This document shows, piece by piece, positions 21,624-33,120 of a stretch of 64,000 nucleotides of DNA. The DNA comes from Sepioteuthis lessoniana (taxonomy: Eukaryota > Mollusca > Cephalopoda > Myopsida > Loliginidae), in NCBI GenBank assembly GCA_963585895.1, contig CAUZXS010000153.1:93313-157312 (forward strand), given 5' to 3'. The position numbers were made by a program, and so were the translations under genes. The notes under the pieces were generated by a model, which was not told the DNA's origin, did not search any database, and was given only the letters and a program-made list of their open reading frames with translations. How positions within the stretch are numbered: the stretch's first letter is position 1; each line of letters opens with the position of its first letter.

Positions 21624-21999
21624 ACACATATACACGCGCGCTTACACATGCATACACACACACACACAGAGTTAAACACATGCATACACACAGTTGCACA
21701 TACACACACAGACATTTACACACACACTCACACTTCTACGCTCATACACACACACACACAGACCTACACACGCATACGCATATTCACACACCTACACACC
21801 CTCACACATACACACATTTACATACACACACTTACACATATACTTACATACACAGACACTCACACACTTACACACACACACACACATACTTACATACCGA
21901 CTTAAACATTCACACACACGCACACATACCACACACGCACACACACATACATATATACACATACTTACTCATATACACATACACAGTTACACATACACA
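21624..21999. repeat. CA-rich imperfect microsatellite
   Basis: About 375 bp of CA units interspersed with CT, TA and GC steps. Reading frames through it (His/Thr or Cys/Val rich) are artefacts. Confidence 0.95.
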
Positions 22000-22009
22000 C
22001 TTCCATACT

Positions 22010-22605
22010 TTCCCAGTCGGATGGGGCTGTAGAATACACTGACTGCACCTCTGCAGAGGGGTAAGACCCCCACCTAACAAGTGTCCTGGATATGACACAA
22101 AACAATCTGATGGGGAGGTTCCAGTGATGTTAGAGCTGTCTGATGGTGATTTTTTAGTAATGTTGGAGCTTTGGGAATGCGGAGTACCCCTTCATTGCCA
22201 TCGCTCCCAGGTCCACTCTGGCTCGGAGTGGTAGCACCAAATAGGGCCCTATCTATGGGTTAAATAGAGCATGCTTATGCTAAAATGAATTGAGTATACT
22301 GAATTACTTGAAATAAACGTTTTTGACAATTAAACCGTACTTACATTTAAACTGCGTGCTTATGCTTAACTGAATTATTTGAAATAGAACTGTTTTTCGA
22401 CATTAAAACTGTATTTACACTTAACTGAATTATTACATATAACTGCTTGAATAGTTTGAAATGGAAATATTTTTGACAATCAAACTGTGTACTTATGCTA
22501 AACTGAACTGTTTTCAATAGAACAGATTATTTACATAAAAATGGATTTGGCGTTAAATAACCTACAAAGGTTGATATGCCATAAAACCAAACAAACCAAA
22601 CACTT
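22010..22605 (+). repeat. Repeat R, full-length copy
   Basis: Starts at CCCAGTCGGATGGGGCTG and ends in GGTTGATATGCCATAAAACC with a CCAAACAAACC tail. CA-rich microsatellite lies on both sides (21624-21999 and 22606-22740), so the element seems to have inserted into a CA tract and split it. Confidence 0.85.
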
Positions 22606-22740
22606 CCATACATATACACATGCTTACCCGCTCATACACACGCTCACGCACATGTACACATATATCACACACTTACACACACATACAGAGATACATACAC
22701 ATACTTACACATACGCACGCACACACGCACTTGTATAATT
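22606..22740. repeat. CA-rich microsatellite, right half
   Basis: Same composition as 21624-21999, resuming immediately after the repeat R copy. Confidence 0.85.
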
Positions 22741-22749
22741 ACATATAAA

Positions 22750-22822
22750 CACGCGAAGCGTAATGGTTACCGTCGTAAAAATTGGACACGACGGACAATG
22801 TTCAAGTCCTTGCTGGAGTTCG
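22750..22822 (+). mobile_element. SINE-B-like head fragment
   Basis: CGTAATGGTTACCGTCGTAA followed by GTTCAAGTCCTTGCTGG gives box A-like and box B-like segments about 35 nt apart. Only the head is present. Confidence 0.5.
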
Positions 22823-23237
22823 TTTACATTTCAGTGGGCGTTGGTAACCTTGGCTTTAGTTTGGTTTCTTTGTTTAACAGCATATCAACATTCGAGGGTT
22901 ATTTAATCCCGAAGTCATCTTATAAAACAGATGCGTACAACAGGCGTCCAGCGGGCCGCAACCAGGCCCATCAAACAGTCGGTGTGGCCCTCTCTAACCG
23001 TTTTCTTTTCTTTTCTTTTTTTTTTTTACCTTGCGCGCTAATTTCAGATTTTTTTTTTTTCGCAGCCTTAAGACAAATTTAACAGTTTCCGATTCTACCA
23101 GACAGAATGTCAAAAAGGTCGAATCTTTTAACTTACTGTTGTTCAGCGCAAAGAAACTTTGTCTTGAAGTCAAAAGTTGAAGAACTTCTTTTTACCGTAA
23201 TTATTATGATTTCAGGTAATTATTTGTCTAAATTTTT

Positions 23238-23845
23238 GATTGCCCAGTCGGCTGGGACTATAGAATACACCGACTGCACCTCTGCAGAGGGGTAAGGCAC
23301 CCACCTAACAACGAGTGTCCTGGATATGGCACAAAAGAATTTGATAGTGAGGTTCCAGTGATGTTAGAGCTTTGGGGAATGCGGAGCACCCCTTTATTGC
23401 CATTGCTCCCAAGCCCAATCTGGCCCGGAATGGTACCACCTGAGAGGGCTCAATCTATGGGTTAAATAATTATGCTAAACATAATTGTTTGAGTTAGAAC
23501 TGTTTGACTAAACTGAATAGCTTGAAATAGGAATGTTTTCGACAATTAAACTGTACTTACATTTAAACTGCGTGCTTATGCTAAACTGAATTGTTTGAAA
23601 TAGAACTGTTTTTGACATTGAAACTCTACGTACACTAAACTGAATTGTTTAATACAGAACTGTTTTGACATTTTATTGTGCGTAAACAAAACCTGTACTT
23701 ATACTAAACTTAATTAGATGAATTAGAACTGTTCGAATAAACTGAAAAGCTTGAAAAAGAACTGACTATTTTCCTAGAAATGGATTTGGCGTTAAATAAC
23801 CTACAAAGGTTGATATGCCATAAAACCCAAACAACTAAACCAAAT
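23238..23845 (+). repeat. Repeat R, full-length copy
   Basis: Close relative of the copy at 22010, with the same 5' start, the internal AACTGAATTGTTTGAAATAG blocks and the same 3' module. Confidence 0.85.
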
Positions 23846-23918
23846 GAAATGAAGTTTGATCTTCTTTATCATTTAGAGTATTTGAATTTCTGTCTTCATC
23901 TTTATCACTATATTCACA

Positions 23919-23956
23919 ACGTTTCGGCCGATAAGTTCTTCAGCCTTCTTCGGGTG
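23919..23956 (-). ncRNA. Hammerhead-like motif in SINE-F
   Basis: On the minus strand a CYGAAGA-type box precedes GGCTG...CGGCC pairing and GAAACG. Related motifs occur at about 42321-42360 (minus) and 42585-42625 (plus). The first core base is changed in this copy and stem I is not obvious. Confidence 0.3.
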
Positions 23957-24076
23957 TTATATGTCGTACAGGGGAGCCTACAGGAAACTCCGAACTGAAC
24001 TCATTATTTAATCCACAGTGGGAAGATTTTTCTAATTCTGTAAATCAAAATCCTGTACAAGTGTTTAGCTATCATA

Positions 24077-24290
24077 TCATATTTACCAACCCCTCCGCTC
24101 GGGCAGGATATGACACAAGGTCAATTTTTAAGCGGAGTTTAACAGGTTTGAATTCAGAGTTTTCCTTCTCCTAGACTAGTTGCCTCACCAAGGCTGAAGA
24201 ACCTAATCTATCCTACTATTTACCCATAGCTGGAGGGAGAATAATTGGATTCATACCTTTCCTAAGGGTATTAGTGCAATGTGAAATGCT
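24077..24290 (-). mobile_element. SINE-B, truncated at the head
   Basis: The tail (ACCAACCCCTCCGCTCGGGC) and body to GGGTATTAGTGCAATGTG are present; the tRNA-like head is missing. Confidence 0.8.
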
Positions 24291-24379
24291 ATATTAATTG
24301 TTCTTTACCGGTGGTCGGGATTGAACCTGCAACCTCCAAATGATTTCAATTTTGAACCATTTTTAACTAAATGACTATA

Positions 24380-24920
24380 TCCGTTGCACGACGTATATTG
24401 CTGGTTAGGCAAAAAACATTTGAAGAAGGTTGAAGTGTTACATATTGACCTTTGACAGCCGGTTAGATTGCATTTTGTAAACAGGATGTGCTGCTATGTC
24501 TTAAGGTAAACAAGGGACAACGTAAACGAATCACGTGAATTGCGCCGGAAGGAAAAATGTGATGGCGCCCAGAAAATATATTTTGACAGAAGTTTTTCTG
24601 CCCAAGAGGACAGAGCTCTCCGCCCGGGGTGTAAGAATCGGCTCTGTATCAGGCTCCTGTGAAAGAAGCAAGAGTAACTATGTGTATCGCAAAGCAGTCT
24701 CAATTATAGCAGTCCTCTGTCTCTGTCTGCCTGTCTGTCTGTCTCTCGCTCACAACGATTACGATGTTTCATAATAAAGAACTTTATATTTTTATAAACA
24801 AGTAGTATCTTCTTTTCATTGGCAATAAAACAGTTAAATCGGCCGAAATGTCAAGAGTATAACAGTAAAGATGAAGACAATAGTCATAATACTTTTAATG
24901 AAACGCAGGTTTCCTTTTCG
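24380..24920. other. Unassigned DNA with a SINE-F scrap
   Basis: A short SINE-F-like segment (ATCGGCCGAAATGTC, then TAAAGATGAAGACAATAG) lies at 24838-24888. The rest is not assigned. Confidence 0.45.
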
Positions 24921-24924
24921 ATAG

Positions 24925-25135
24925 CTACTACAACGAGGTATTGGGGAGGGCGCTACTCCTTTCCCTGGATTTCTCCACTTTACCCTTGATCCCTACCTAA
25001 TATTACTGAGTGTGAAGCAAGGAGGCATCAAGTACCATTTTTGAGTCTTTGGTATGACGCGACCTCGGATTAAACACAGGTATCCTGTGCCACTGGCGAG
25101 CACTCTAACCATCATGCCAATGTCCAGCTCGTTGG
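24925..25135 (-). mobile_element. SINE-D copy
   Basis: Head at the right end on the minus strand (GTTAGAGTGCTCGCC, then TGTGTTTAATCCGAGG as an eroded box B). The body includes AAAGTGGAGAAATCC and ends near GAGGTGTAGGGGAGGGCGC on the plus strand. Confidence 0.7.
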
Positions 25136-25330
25136 TCTAGTGCGTCGAATGTTCGCCAATGGCCTGGGAGACAAGGATTCAATCCAAGGCAAGTCATACC
25201 AAAGACTTAAAAAACGGTACTTGATACTTCCTTGCTTAACACTCAGCAATATATGGTACGTATCAAGGGTAAAGTGGAGAAATCCGGGGGAAGAAGTTGC
25301 GCCTTCACCTACACTACATTTATCTTTATT
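25126..25330 (+). mobile_element. SINE-D copy, head-to-head with its neighbour
   Basis: Head with GTTGGTCTAGTGCGTCG and GATTCAATCC, then CATACCAAAGACTTAAAAAA and the AAAGTGGAGAAATCC body. Together with 24925-25135 it makes an inverted pair about 400 bp long. Confidence 0.7.
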
Positions 25331-25371
25331 ACTTAAGAATATATAAACAATGCAAGTAAAGTTTGCAACCG

Positions 25372-25478
25372 TAGTCGAGGCTCCCCTTTCAATAGCTATT
25401 ACACCGAGGTGTAGGGGAGGGCGCTACTCCTTTCTCTGGATTGCTCCACTTTACCATTTTTTGAGTGTTTGGTATGAG
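25372..25478 (-). mobile_element. SINE-D 3' fragment
   Basis: GAGGCTCCCCTTTCAATAGC to ATTGCTCCACTTTACC, matching the 3' half of the family in reverse. Confidence 0.7.
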
Positions 25479-25499
25479 ATTGAACTCTAAACATTATGC

Positions 25500-25760
25500 A
25501 GATAACAAATTACACTAATTGTCAGTTGTCTAAATTTCTGAGACGAAGCTGGTTGATTTTTATCATTGAGGGTTTTCGAACTATTGTCTTCATCTTTATT
25601 GTTATTTCCATAACGCTTCTTTAGGTGTTCGTCGAATTCTGGAACCGTCACGGAACTTCGAACTACGTCCTTTATTGAAACCACGGAGGTTACCTGTTCT
25701 GTATTCCTGTATTGTTACTCCTGTCGTGAGGATTGAACCTGAAACCTGCAGATGATTGTC
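25500..25760 (-). mobile_element. SINE-F copy, diverged
   Basis: Contains the TGTCTTCATCTTTATTG block at the left and GAGGATTGAACCTGAAACC (box B in reverse) at the right. Confidence 0.55.
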
Positions 25761-25764
25761 TCCT

Positions 25765-26358
25765 TAGAGGCTTAGGAACCAACGCCTATAACCTATAACA
25801 GGACAATTCAGAGTGAATTTTTGGGACTTATAAACTTAATGTTCTTACTTGACAAGAACTACTGCTATTATGTAAGATTTTTTTTACCTGTGCTCATATT
25901 CAGATTTTTGTATGATTTTTTACCTGTGCTCATATTCAGATTTTTTTTTTTATAAAAAAAACACTGATTGTCATAAGACTACATATTTTATTCGGTGACT
26001 GGCTCTCATAGTTGTCCTTGAGAAAGGCATTAATCTATCTGTTGTGAATATCAAGGCAGACTGGATGATTTAGCGTTAATTAGCATTACACCACTTAAAA
26101 TTGACCATATATCACACCCTGCTCTTTAGAGGGGATTTTGCGTTAATATATATAAAAAACACACAAGTGAAATATATATGTTTATAATTTAAAGTATGAG
26201 TGAGTATGTCTGTGAAAGCATAAGTGTACGGCATTGGAGTGCCTGAATCAGATTCACTTTTCCCATTTCTCTATTTTGTCGTTGATTTGAAAATCGTTTA
26301 TTTCATTATTATTCCTCTTTCTCTAACTTCTGTGTATCTGTATAAGAGAACGCCCAAT

Positions 26359-26392
<34 letters not shown>

Positions 26393-26540
26393 TATAAGAT
26401 TGCTAGTCGTCACTAGATTACCTTGTGTGCATGTGCCGAACCAAGTGCAATAAATATTACACCAACATATTACATCACAATACAATATGACCTAACTTAT
26501 ACCCATTGTGATTCTAGCCTACAATAGCACAACCGTTCAC
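25765..26540. other. Unassigned AT-rich DNA
   Basis: A direct repeat of about 33 bp (TTTTACCTGTGCTCATATTC) occurs at 25880-25945. CA/TA runs lie at 26360-26392. No gene or family match. Confidence 0.5.
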
Positions 26541-26551
26541 ATGTAATATAA

Positions 26552-27050
26552 TGTATAATTGCAGAGGGAATTCGTTTTATATATCTTGCCTTTCGGTTTA
26601 GTTAGGCTGAGAGCCTTTCGCTTAGTTCATGGGTTAGTTAGGTGCAGGTGTTCACGCGCGAGCGGGACGGATGTGACAATCAGAGATGTCACAATAAAAA
26701 CCCCAGATAGGAAATATAATCGGGGACGTGAATGACGTCATTCCAAGAAGCGCTGAGGATTTGGGAATTTGAAAAAAAAAAACAGTTAGTTGAGATTCGA
26801 GTTGGGGTCTACGAAATATGCAGCACGTGGTGGGGTCAGATTGAAAAGTCAGCATAAAAAGAAATTGTGTCTCTCTCTCCTCATGTCAAACAACCTTAAA
26901 CTCAAAAAGGTAGTAAAAAGTTTCGTACCTGAACCAAAAGAGAGTCGTAAGTGTTTAGAGTGTTTTCGGATTCCTATATGTTTATGAACATTATGAACAT
27001 TCAATGAACATATTTCTATTTTACGTATCCATATCTTGGTCGTATTTTGG
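26552..27050 (+). mobile_element. Solo LTR, family LTR-E
   Basis: Matches LTR-E from GAGGGAATTCGTTTTATATA through GGCTGAGAGCCTTTCG to a TAGTAAAAAGTTTCGTACCTG end block. The 3' terminus is eroded and runs into a TA microsatellite; no target duplication is seen. Confidence 0.75.
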
Positions 27051-27059
27051 GACCTATAT

Positions 27060-27500
27060 ATATATATATATATATATGTAACACAAATACGCTTACTAAT
27101 CAAATCCTTATTCATTCTCCTCGACATGCAGTGATAGCTATAGTCACCGACACACACAGAAATAGAATAATGTAACGAATTATTAAGATACATTCATATC
27201 CGCTTACTCGACGCACTGCGTTCATAGCCTGGCTTAACCTCACAAAAACACGCATCCATACGTAACTAGAACACATACACGCATACGCACACACCCACAT
27301 ATACACACACACTTACAACCACACATAAACAAAATCCTAACGGTTTTTTGTCTGTATTTTTTTGTATTTTTCGATTTTCGATTCATTCCTTTTTCATAAC
27401 AGCCTGATGATTGCTGTTTTGCATAAAAAAAAAAAAAAACTCCATGAAACCCAGGGTCGCAGTCTATAATCTATGAACTAAATATATATATATCTAATAT
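27060..27500. other. Microsatellite-rich spacer
   Basis: A TA run at 27055-27077, ACAC-rich DNA at 27270-27330, and half of the hairpin repeat described at 28428 (TGATTGCTGTTTTGCAT, then ACTCCATGAAACCC at 27410-27460). Confidence 0.6.
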
Positions 27501-27502
27501 AC

Positions 27503-28255
27503 GAGGATCATTAAATAAGTTTCCATATTTTCTTTCGTATGGGCACTTTTATTGATAGTACACATATGAAACTCTAGTTCCCTTCCAAGTAATCTCCTCC
27601 GGCTGCAATGCAGTTGTTGTGCCGTTCCAACAACTTCTGGAAGGCCCCATGGAAGTCCTCTTGTGTGAGCGTGTCAATGACCTTCGTCACAGCCTCTTTC
27701 ATCTCCTCAGTTGTCTCATAACGACAGCCTCTGAGTTTAGGGAATAAATAAAAGTCACAGGGACCAACGTCTGGACTATAGGGAGGGTGAGGAACTGTCT
27801 TGATGCCCATCTTGGTCAAATAGTTTGCGACAAGGATGGAGTTGTAGACTGGTGCATTGACCTTGTGGATATGCCACTGACCCGATTTGAAGAGTGTTGG
27901 CCTTTTCCGGTGGAATCTCTTCCTGAACTCCCTTAAAACCTCAACATAGTAACCCTAACCCTAACCCTTTGGCCAATCAACTCTGGTGTATTGACTTCCT
28001 TACTTCTCCCACACCTCTCATCATCCCTCACAGACTCCCTGCCTTCCTTAAATCTCTTATGCCGCTCAAAAACTGATGCTCGATTCATGCAAGATGGTCG
28101 AAAAGCAGTGTGAAGCATTCCATACGTTTCTGTGGCATTCTTTCCCATTTTAAAACAGAATTTTATTACATATCGTTCTTCTAAAGACAATTCTTCTACG
28201 ACCATTTTAAATGTCAGGACAAAAAAAAGTCTGGAAACTTATTGAATGCAGCATG
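27503..28255 (-). mobile_element. MAR-1 mariner derivative, telomere-patched
   Basis: Flanked by TA at 27501-27502 and 28256-28257. It encodes the same N-terminal block (KMGKNATETYGML, 28000-28205) and C-terminal block (HPPYSPDVGPCDF, 27574-27819) as the copy at 2751, with the same internal deletion and CCCTAA repeats at 27947-27965. The shared junction shows that both copies derive from one deleted ancestor. Confidence 0.9.
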
Positions 28256-28370
28256 TATATTATATTATCATATAATAAATCACTAAATCACTTTGTGTGT
28301 ATGTGTCGAACCCTTATAATATGGAGAGTGCTCAATATCTTCGATAGAGCTATTATATAATAATAATAAT

Positions 28371-28372
28371 AA

Positions 28373-28430
<58 letters not shown>
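28371..28430. repeat. TA microsatellite
   Basis: About 28 TA units next to one arm of the hairpin at 28428. Confidence 0.95.
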
Positions 28431-28432
<2 letters not shown>

Positions 28433-28578
28433 CCATGGAATACAGACTACAACTTTGGGTTTCACGGAGTTTTTTGATAAACAACAATCATCAGGCAGTT
28501 AAGAAGATGGCTGATTATTGTTGTTTTACAAAAAACTCCATGAAACCCAAAGTCATTGTCTATATTCCATGGATTATA
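28428..28578. repeat. Long hairpin (inverted repeat)
   Basis: The arm ATCCATGGAATACAGACTAC... (28429-28498) pairs with ...CTATATTCCATGGAT (28508-28577), about 70 bp with a few mismatches and a loop of about 10-20 bp. TA runs flank both arms. A single arm occurs at 27405-27475. It behaves like a foldback or hairpin-forming repeat; I see no terminal features of a known DNA transposon. Confidence 0.8.
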
Positions 28579-28657
28579 TATATATATATATAATGTATAT
28601 CTATTATTATTTTTAGATATTTGATATATATTTATTTATTATTATTATATTATAATG

Positions 28658-28661
<4 letters not shown>

Positions 28662-28744
<83 letters not shown>
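28662..28744. repeat. TA-TG microsatellite
   Basis: About 27 TA units then about 14 TG units. Confidence 0.95.
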
Positions 28745-28747
<3 letters not shown>

Positions 28748-28749
28748 AA

Positions 28750-29110
28750 TTTTTTATTTATTTCATCAGTGGCATAAAACAAATATTTATTTCGCACGAT
28801 GCATACGTAATTGGTTTGCTTGCAACAAATTTTCTGTCATTTTATTTTATCTTTTATCAGAAAAAAAAACAAAACACAAACATACCAGGAAAGCGAAAGG
28901 AAAAAAAAACTAAAAAAAACAAAACAAAACAAAATGGATGAATGTGACGTCTGTTGTTTCTAGCCATTCAATCATTTAGTCGTAAAGCCTCCATTTAACA
29001 ACTTACACGTCGGCTAAGTTTCTTTTGTTGTGATGCTGAATCGATATTCACTAAGTGTCTTTCCTTAAAAAAAAAACCTTATCGTGCACATGCTTTATAA
29101 TTTTGCAAAC

Positions 29111-29152
<42 letters not shown>

Positions 29153-29222
29153 CATTCAATTCCAATCTATCTATCTATCTATCTATCTATCTATGTGTCT
29201 TCCCCCTCCCTCTCTATCTCTT

Positions 29223-29312
<90 letters not shown>

Positions 29313-30240
29313 TGCGTGACGGAATTCTTTTATGAAGCAAGTGTATCAAATGTAAGATTCGAAATCCAATCATGTATAATAAAACATCCTTATCACTTCG
29401 AAGATCATGTCCACTTGATCTTTTTGCCTGATTCTTATTTCACTAATTTCTTTTATCGATTTTTAAATTATAAACTATTGCATATGCGCATTAAAACAAA
29501 ATTATTACTTAGCCCTGAATCGATAGGCAAAATCAATAGCTGCATATCTTTATAGTTTGTGCAAATTATTTATACGCACCAACATTTATTTCGCTTAGGA
29601 TCTACCTGCATGTCTCTGACTAATATTTATTTTAGCATAGGATTTCTTATGACAGTTCGTATTCAATAAAAAACGTTGAAGCACAAAGAGCTAATCCGAA
29701 CGATTCACTTCCGACGTAAAAAAAAAAAAGAAAAGAAAAGAAAAGATAATCTATTCTGTTTTTTTTTTTTTTTTTTTTTTTAATCTTTGAGTTGAAATCA
29801 ATTCCCATCAAAGAACAACTCCCTAATTCCTGAAAACATTAGCCAGAAGTCAAAGACGAATTCGTTGTTGTCATCGGAATTTCTTCATTCTTCCATTATA
29901 CATTACACGACTGTTATTATACATCGTACAATAGAAATGATTCTCCAGATGTACCAAGAATCGATTGTCTCCTTCTCTGTATCCATATAATAGGCAACTG
30001 TCCCAGGATAGATCAATTCTTCCGTACCCAGAAATAGTTAGAAATTGTTGACAAATCAGGATTCTATCATATAAATGATAAAAATAAAATCCTCTGCCCT
30101 ATATATTAAATAACAGTAAATAATAGCCGCAGAAAGTAATACCGTTTGAAAAAAATATCTTCGAGTCGATAACTATAATCATTTCCCACTTGGTGCTAGA
30201 ATCTGTTGACTTACTTTTGGTGTTAATCAAAATAATAATA
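28750..30240. other. Unassigned AT-rich DNA and microsatellites
   Basis: Apart from the TATC/CT/TA/TG composite at 29110-29309 and poly-A/poly-T at 29720-29785, nothing is recognisable. Frames through it are short or low complexity. Confidence 0.5.
29110..29309. repeat. Composite TATC / CT / TA / TG microsatellite
   Basis: Two blocks of TATC separated by ATTCAATTCCAA, then CT, TA and a long TG run. Confidence 0.95.
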
Positions 30241-30242
30241 AT

Positions 30243-30542
30243 AATAATAGTGAAAAGAAGGATAAGTACCTCGACCTTGCTAGGGAACTGAAAAAAAACT
30301 GTGGAACATGCAGGTGAAAATTATACCAATTGTAATTGGTGCGTTTGGAACAGTAACTAAGGGATTACTAAAGGGACTAGAGGACTTGGAGGTCGGCGGA
30401 CGAGTGGAGACCATCCAAACGACAGAATTGTTGAGAACTGCCAGAATACTAAGAATAGTCCTGGAAACTTGAGAAGACTTGCTGTCACTCAGACTTCAGT
30501 GAAAAACCATCGGCTATCGCTGATGTGAAAAGCTCTAATGAG

Positions 30543-30546
<4 letters not shown>
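30243..30546 (+). pseudogene. L1-REL LINE 3' end
   Basis: Begins in the KKDKYLDLA-like block and covers the C-terminal stretch (IPIVIGAFGT, then RVETIQTTELLRTARILR) to the 3' untranslated end (GCTGATGTGAAAAGCTCTAA). It is followed by a 45-bp AAT run. A poly-A indel and stops break it. Confidence 0.8.

Positions 30547-30592
<46 letters not shown>
30547..30592 (+). repeat. TAA repeat between LINE copies
   Basis: About 15 AAT units at the 3' end of one LINE and immediately before the truncated 5' end of the next. Confidence 0.9.
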
Positions 30593-30596
<4 letters not shown>

Positions 30597-31385
30597 TCTC
30601 GCACGGAAAAACCTGGACATAGCTAAGAAAAGGAAACTTTAAGAGAGAAACAGAATCTTTCCTAATGGCAGCACAAAACAGTGCCATAAGAACCAATCAT
30701 ATCAAAGCGAAGATAGATAAGACACAACAAAATAGCAAGTGCAGACTATGTGGTGACAGAGATGAAGCCATCAATCACATAATAAGCGAATGCAGCAAAT
30801 TGGCACAGAAGGAGTTCAAGGCTAGACATGACTGGGTGGGGAAGCTGATCCACTGGGAAATGTGCAAGAAATTTAAATTTGACCATTCTAACAAATGGTA
30901 TATGCACAACCCAGAACCTGTCCTAGAAAATGATACACACAAACTCCTGTGGGACTTTGATATACAAACGGATCACCTAATCTCGGCCCGAAGACCAGAT
31001 CTGATGATAATCAACAAAAAAAAAAAAAAATTGCAAAATTGTCGACTTTGCTGTCCCGGCGGACCACAGAATAAAACTAAAAGAATGTGAAAAGAGAGAT
31101 AAATACCTTGGCCTTACTAGAGAATGGAAAAAAAAAACTATGGAACATGAAGGTGACAACTATAACAATTGTGATTGGTGCCTTTGGCACGGTAACTAAA
31201 GGATTATTAAAGGTCTGGAAGATTTGGAAGTTGGCGACCGAGTGGAGACCATCCAAACAACAACATCATTGAAAACGGCCAGAATACTGAGAAGAGTCCT
31301 GAAGACTTGAGGAGACTTACTGTCACTCAATCTCTAGTGAAATTCCATCAGCTTACGCTGATGTGAAAAACTTTAATGAGTAAAT
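30592..31385 (+). pseudogene. L1-REL LINE 3' end, best zinc-finger/nuclease copy
   Basis: The longest open part, 30665-31090 (141 codons), contains a C-x2-C-x8-H-x4-C finger (C26, C29, H38, C43 of CRLCGDRDEAINHIISEC), the RHDWVGK..HWEM linker, WDFDIQTDHL and ARRPDL. A run of A at 31016-31030 then shifts the frame; the VDFA(V/I)PAD continuation that would supply the last nuclease Asp lies in another frame. This CCHC plus PD-X12-14-D order is known for restriction-like endonucleases of R2/R4-type LINEs. The 3' end is at about 31380 and a TAA tail follows. 5'-truncated and inactive. Confidence 0.8.
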
Positions 31386-31392
31386 AATAATA

Positions 31393-31700
31393 AATTAACT
31401 TAGAAAGACTATAAAATTAGACACGACGGGGTGGGGAAGGTGATCCACTGGGAATTGTGCAAATTTCATCATACGAACAAATGGTATATGCGCAATCCAA
31501 ATTACTGGAGAATGAGACGCAAAAACTCCTCTGGGATTTTGAGATACAAACGGATCACCTAATCTCGGCCAGACGACCAGGCCTTATAATAAACAAAACA
31601 ACAAGAGAACTTGCAGAATTGCGGACCACAGAGTAAATTTAAAAGAGAGTGAAAAGAAGTATCTCGACCTTGCTTGGGAATTGAAAAAAAACCCTGTAAT
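31393..31700 (+). pseudogene. L1-REL LINE fragment
   Basis: Starts right after the TAA tail of the previous copy, in the RHDGVGKVIHWE region, and proceeds to the ARRPGL and LDLAWEL region. It has lost its 3' end. Confidence 0.7.
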
Positions 31701-32285
31701 ACCCCTACTTTTAGGCGATATTAAGAATTCGTATCCACGGATATTTTCTCCGGTCGTTTCGTCTCCGACTCTGATAGAAAAGTCAAAGATTCTTTTGATT
31801 TGGATATTATTTAATTTCTTTCAATTGGACTTGTGAGAGGCGACGTGACACTCAGTGCTCCTAAATTCTACTCTTTCTGTCGGTACATGCAAAGATCTCT
31901 GGCACGTGTGGACCTCCTGCTATCATTACTACCTCTTTGCACATGTGAAGACAACTGCCCCTTCTCTCAAAAAAGCTACTTCTATTTATTTAGAAAATCC
32001 GGAACTAAATTTCCCGCCGATTGAAGAAACATAATTTTTTTTTATCCGGCCGAGAATCTAAAATTTATTGGTACTAAAAAATCTACCTGTTTGATTTTTC
32101 TTGGTCATGAACTCAAACTTAGTGGCGAGAAAAAAAGGAGAAAAACGTCTTTCCCCCTGTTTCTTTACTTCCCTCGGGTAGGCCTACCGACGTTCAAATC
32201 TGGACACACACACACACACACACACATACACACACACTCACACACTCTTAGTTTAACTTCATATTCAAAATGATACAAAAAAAGG
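31700..32285. other. Unassigned DNA with a CA run
   Basis: A CA microsatellite lies at 32203-32240. No other pattern is recognised. Confidence 0.5.
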
Positions 32286-33120
32286 TTCACTTTTGCATCG
32301 TGTCACAAAACTATGGAACATGACAGTGACGATTTTACCAATTGTAATTGGTGCTCTTAGTACAGTCACCAAAAGATTAGTACAATGACTAAAAATAAGA
32401 GGATGAATGGAGACCATCCAAAATATTGCATTACTGACGTCGGCTAGAATACAGAGACAAGTCCTGGAGACTTGAGGATACTTACTGTCACTCAATTCCT
32501 GTGGAAGACCACCGGCTAATGCTGATGTGAAAACTTCCAAGGAGTAACTATAATATCAATAATAATTCAACAAACTAGTGCAAAAAGAGTACAAGACTAG
32601 ATACGACTTGGTGGGAAGAGTGATCCACTGGAAATTGTGCAAGAAATTGAAAGTTGACCATACTACCAAATCCGTCCTGAAGAATGAGATGCCCAAAATT
32701 CTCTGGGGTTTTGAGATATAAACTGATCACTTAATCCCGATCAGAAGACCAAACCTAGTGATAATTAACAAGAAAAGAAAGAATCTGTCGAGTTATGGAC
32801 ATTGCCGCCCGGCGGGCCACAGTGTAAACATCGAAGAAAACGAAATGAGAAAAAAATATTTGAAACATTCAGAGAAAAAAAAAAAGCTGGTAACAGCGAT
32901 AGTAATTATAATTGGCGCTTAGAATGGTCCTAAAAAGTCTGGAAATGAGGCTGGAAGAGTCGAAAATTGGAGAACGAATCGAGACAACCCAAACTACAGC
33001 ATTGGTAAGATTAGTTCGAACACTTAGAAGAGTCCTGGAGACTTGAGGGTACTTGCTGTCACTTAGACACCAGTGAAAGGCCATTAGCTTAAGCTGGTGG
33101 AAAAACTGGCACAATATAAA
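32285..33120 (+). pseudogene. Two L1-REL LINE fragments in tandem
   Basis: 32285-32545 covers the C-terminal IVIGALSTVT-like block to the 3' end, followed by an AATATCAATAATAATTC spacer. 32568-33120 starts again in the finger/linker region (LVQKEYKTRYDLV) and reaches its own 3' end (GCTTAAGCTGGTGGAAAAAC). Both are in the same orientation. Confidence 0.75.

Larger units (their letters stand above)
23870..24378 (-). mobile_element. SINE-F split by SINE-B
   Basis: SINE-F occupies 23870-24076 and 24291-24378. Its head on the minus strand has a box B-like GGTTCAATCCC (24320-24345) and its far end contains a GGCCGAAACGTTGTGAATAT block. The inserted SINE-B lies at 24077-24290. Confidence 0.6.

Noticed and set aside
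21648-22042. Three overlapping His/Thr-rich frames
   Set aside because: They are translations of the CA-type microsatellite in several frames at once.
29055-29335. Frames rich in Ile-Tyr-Leu-Ser and Cys-Val
   Set aside because: They are translations of TATC, CT and TG microsatellites.
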